Of a DNA stretch of 6,953 nt, positions 5,913 to 6,953 are shown piece after piece; position 1 is the stretch's first letter, and every line of letters starts with the position of its first letter. The notes below the pieces were generated by a model that was not told the origin of the DNA, searched no databases, and worked only from the letters and a program-made list of their open reading frames with translations. Source of the stretch: an uncultured Bacteroides sp. (lineage in GTDB: Bacteria > Bacteroidota > Bacteroidia > Bacteroidales > Bacteroidaceae). A program made the position numbers and the translations under genes. The DNA is taken from contig CAKUYM010000226.1 of NCBI GenBank assembly GCA_934716785.1, positions 1-6,953 of the forward strand, in the 5' to 3' direction.

Positions 5913-6953
5913 TGGTTCATTTTCGTACTTATGGTGACACTGTCTGCTTCCATGCGTTCCATAAAACTTTGTATGATTGCTTTCATTTGCCGCTCCATGG
6001 CTTTCTCTTCAGGCAGTTCTCCCTTGAGATTCTTTTTCAGAAGCGGATCGGAACGATAATCATAGATACCTGTGATTGTTTCATTATCTGATTGCAGCAG
6101 ATACTTGTTTTTTATGAATTGTGGAATATGATCCCAGTTGAAAGCCCACATATCGTCAGGATCGGTGTGGAGCAGGTCTTGGCCGAAAGCTATATAAGGC
6201 TTGTCATATCCTAAATATCCCAACAGGGTCGGCATAATATCTATCTGCTGTGCGATACCTTTGTGGTCACCTGCCGGCATCTTGCCTGTGGGTCAAAAAA
6301 AAGTATGGGAATGCGGAATATCCCCAAGTCTGTCTTATATTCATCATGAGTGATCCTGCTACTGGCATGGTCGGCGGTAATGACAAAAAGTGTATTCTCA
6401 TACCAAGGTTGCCGTTTGGCTGTTGCGAAGAACTGCTGTAGCGCATGATCGGTATAACGAATGCATTTATGCAAGGGATAGATACCTTCATCCTTGAACA
6501 CATCCTTGTATTGTTCGGGGATGGCAAACGGGTGGTGGGAGGTGGCGGTGAATACCGCGGTCATGAATGGCTCTTTCATTTCACTCATTTTCATGCAATA
6601 GTACTGTAGAAATGGCTCATCCCAAATGGCCCATGTGCCATCATAATCCTTGTCGCCATTGAAACGGGGATCTTTATTGTATTCGGTACGTCCGTAATAA
6701 TCGCTAAATCCGGCTGTGCGTGCATAGGCCTGAAATCCCATTGAGCCATTGGCTGCCCCGTGAAAGAAGGCCGTAGCATACCCCCAGCCCTTTAGTACTC
6801 CGGGCAGGCTGGTAAGTCTGTTCAGTGAGAAAGGAGTCAATACAAAAGGTTTCTCCATCCGGGGGATGGAACTGAATACAGCCGGCATGGCATCTATGCT
6901 GAAACCGCTGTTGCTGAAGCTTTCTTCATAATGGAGGCAATGGTGGAGCCGGG
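5909..6953 (-). pseudogene. LTA synthase/sulfatase-family (alkaline phosphatase superfamily) transferase, frameshifted and 5' partial
   Basis: The reading frame enters from the right edge and runs to about 6292. The rest of the protein continues in another frame to the TGA at 5909-5911. The upstream part shows family features: FSIDAMPAVFSSIPRMEKP, then WGYATAFFHGAANGSMGF, the conserved TATSHHPF and the metal-binding ITADHAS (Asp-His at 6367-6372). The downstream part gives GKMPAGDHKGIAQQIDIMP and TLLGYLGYDKP, normally contiguous in this family. Joining LFFDP to TGKMPAGDH needs one extra base near 6290-6294. Intact members are inner-membrane enzymes with an N-terminal set of helices and a periplasmic domain that transfer phosphoglycerol or phosphoethanolamine, or cleave sulfate or phosphate esters. 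The membrane part and catalytic Thr lie outside the window. The gene heads the glycosyltransferase operon through an ATGA overlap. The Met codons at 6888 and 6280 are internal, not true starts. A sequencing error would make it a normal gene. Confidence 0.85.
6278..6302 (-). other. Frameshift site in sulfatase-like gene
   Basis: On the minus strand the upstream frame reads ATA CTT TTT TTT GAC CCA CAG and drifts to a stop at about 6241. The protein-like continuation is CCC ACA GGC AAG ATG, which starts one base earlier (a -1 relation). A fourth C in the CCC run (6290-6292) would give L-F-F-D-P-T-G-K-M-P without a break. An A8/T8 homopolymer at 6295-6302 lies alongside, but a one-base change in it does not restore the frame. 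Confidence 0.8.

Noticed and set aside
5628..6059. Plus-strand open frame of 143 codons opposite the glycosyltransferase and sulfatase genes
   Set aside because: It lies antisense to well-supported GT4 and sulfatase coding sequence, shows no recognisable domain and has no promoter or ribosome site; it is a shadow frame.
6241..6280. Two separate genes for the sulfatase fragments, with overlapping ends
   Set aside because: The two pieces are contiguous halves of one domain. The 123-codon piece lacks the metal-binding residues, and its Met at 6280 is the internal Met of GKMPAGD.
6295..6302. A8/T8 homopolymer at the sulfatase frame break as a phase-variation switch
   Set aside because: Changing T8 to T9 gives an immediate TGA, and T7 moves to a frame that stops soon after. 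Neither restores the protein, so slippage in this tract alone cannot turn the gene on.
6286..6302. Programmed -1 ribosomal frameshifting on the T-run
   Set aside because: A -1 slip on TTT TTT places the TGA at 6293-6295 in the decoding site, ending translation. The shift would have to occur on GAC CCA, which is not a slippery sequence.

Overview
The window looks like chromosomal DNA of a Bacteroides-type gut bacterium (order Bacteroidales). This rests on the protein families, on A-rich leaders without a clear Shine-Dalgarno sequence, and on a TAnnTTTG-type -7 promoter box. Species cannot be fixed by eye.

Plus strand, 1-2954: a translation-related pair. The first gene enters from the left edge. 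It encodes an RsuA/RluB-family rRNA pseudouridine synthase with a very long Arg/Gly/Asn-rich, low-complexity N-terminal extension (at least 235 codons in the window). The extension includes perfect 132-bp (44-codon) tandem copies. After 23 bp comes asnS (asparaginyl-tRNA synthetase), closed by a strong intrinsic terminator at 2918-2954. The two genes are probably co-transcribed.

Plus strand, 2965-3529: a single-gene unit with its own likely Bacteroides promoter. It encodes a small exported protein resembling the DUF4488 lipocalin-like group, function unknown. It ends in a 137-bp convergent spacer that holds three consecutive hairpins.

Minus strand, 6953-3667 (read right to left): a tight three-gene envelope-glycan operon. 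It runs from an LTA-synthase/alkaline-phosphatase-superfamily sulfatase-like gene (5' end outside the window) to two GT4-type glycosyltransferases. Both junctions are 4-bp ATGA stop/start overlaps, so translation is probably coupled. The sulfatase-like frame is broken near 6290: two parts that read as one protein lie in different frames, and one missing base in the CCC run at 6290-6292 explains the break. A second, weaker frame anomaly may lie near 6921. The break is either a real pseudogene or a sequence error.

I see no CRISPR array, tRNA, rRNA, insertion sequence or phage gene. The most unusual items are the expanding Arg/Gly repeat domain fused to an rRNA-modifying enzyme and the broken transferase gene heading a glycan operon. 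Neither amounts to a clearly new system.
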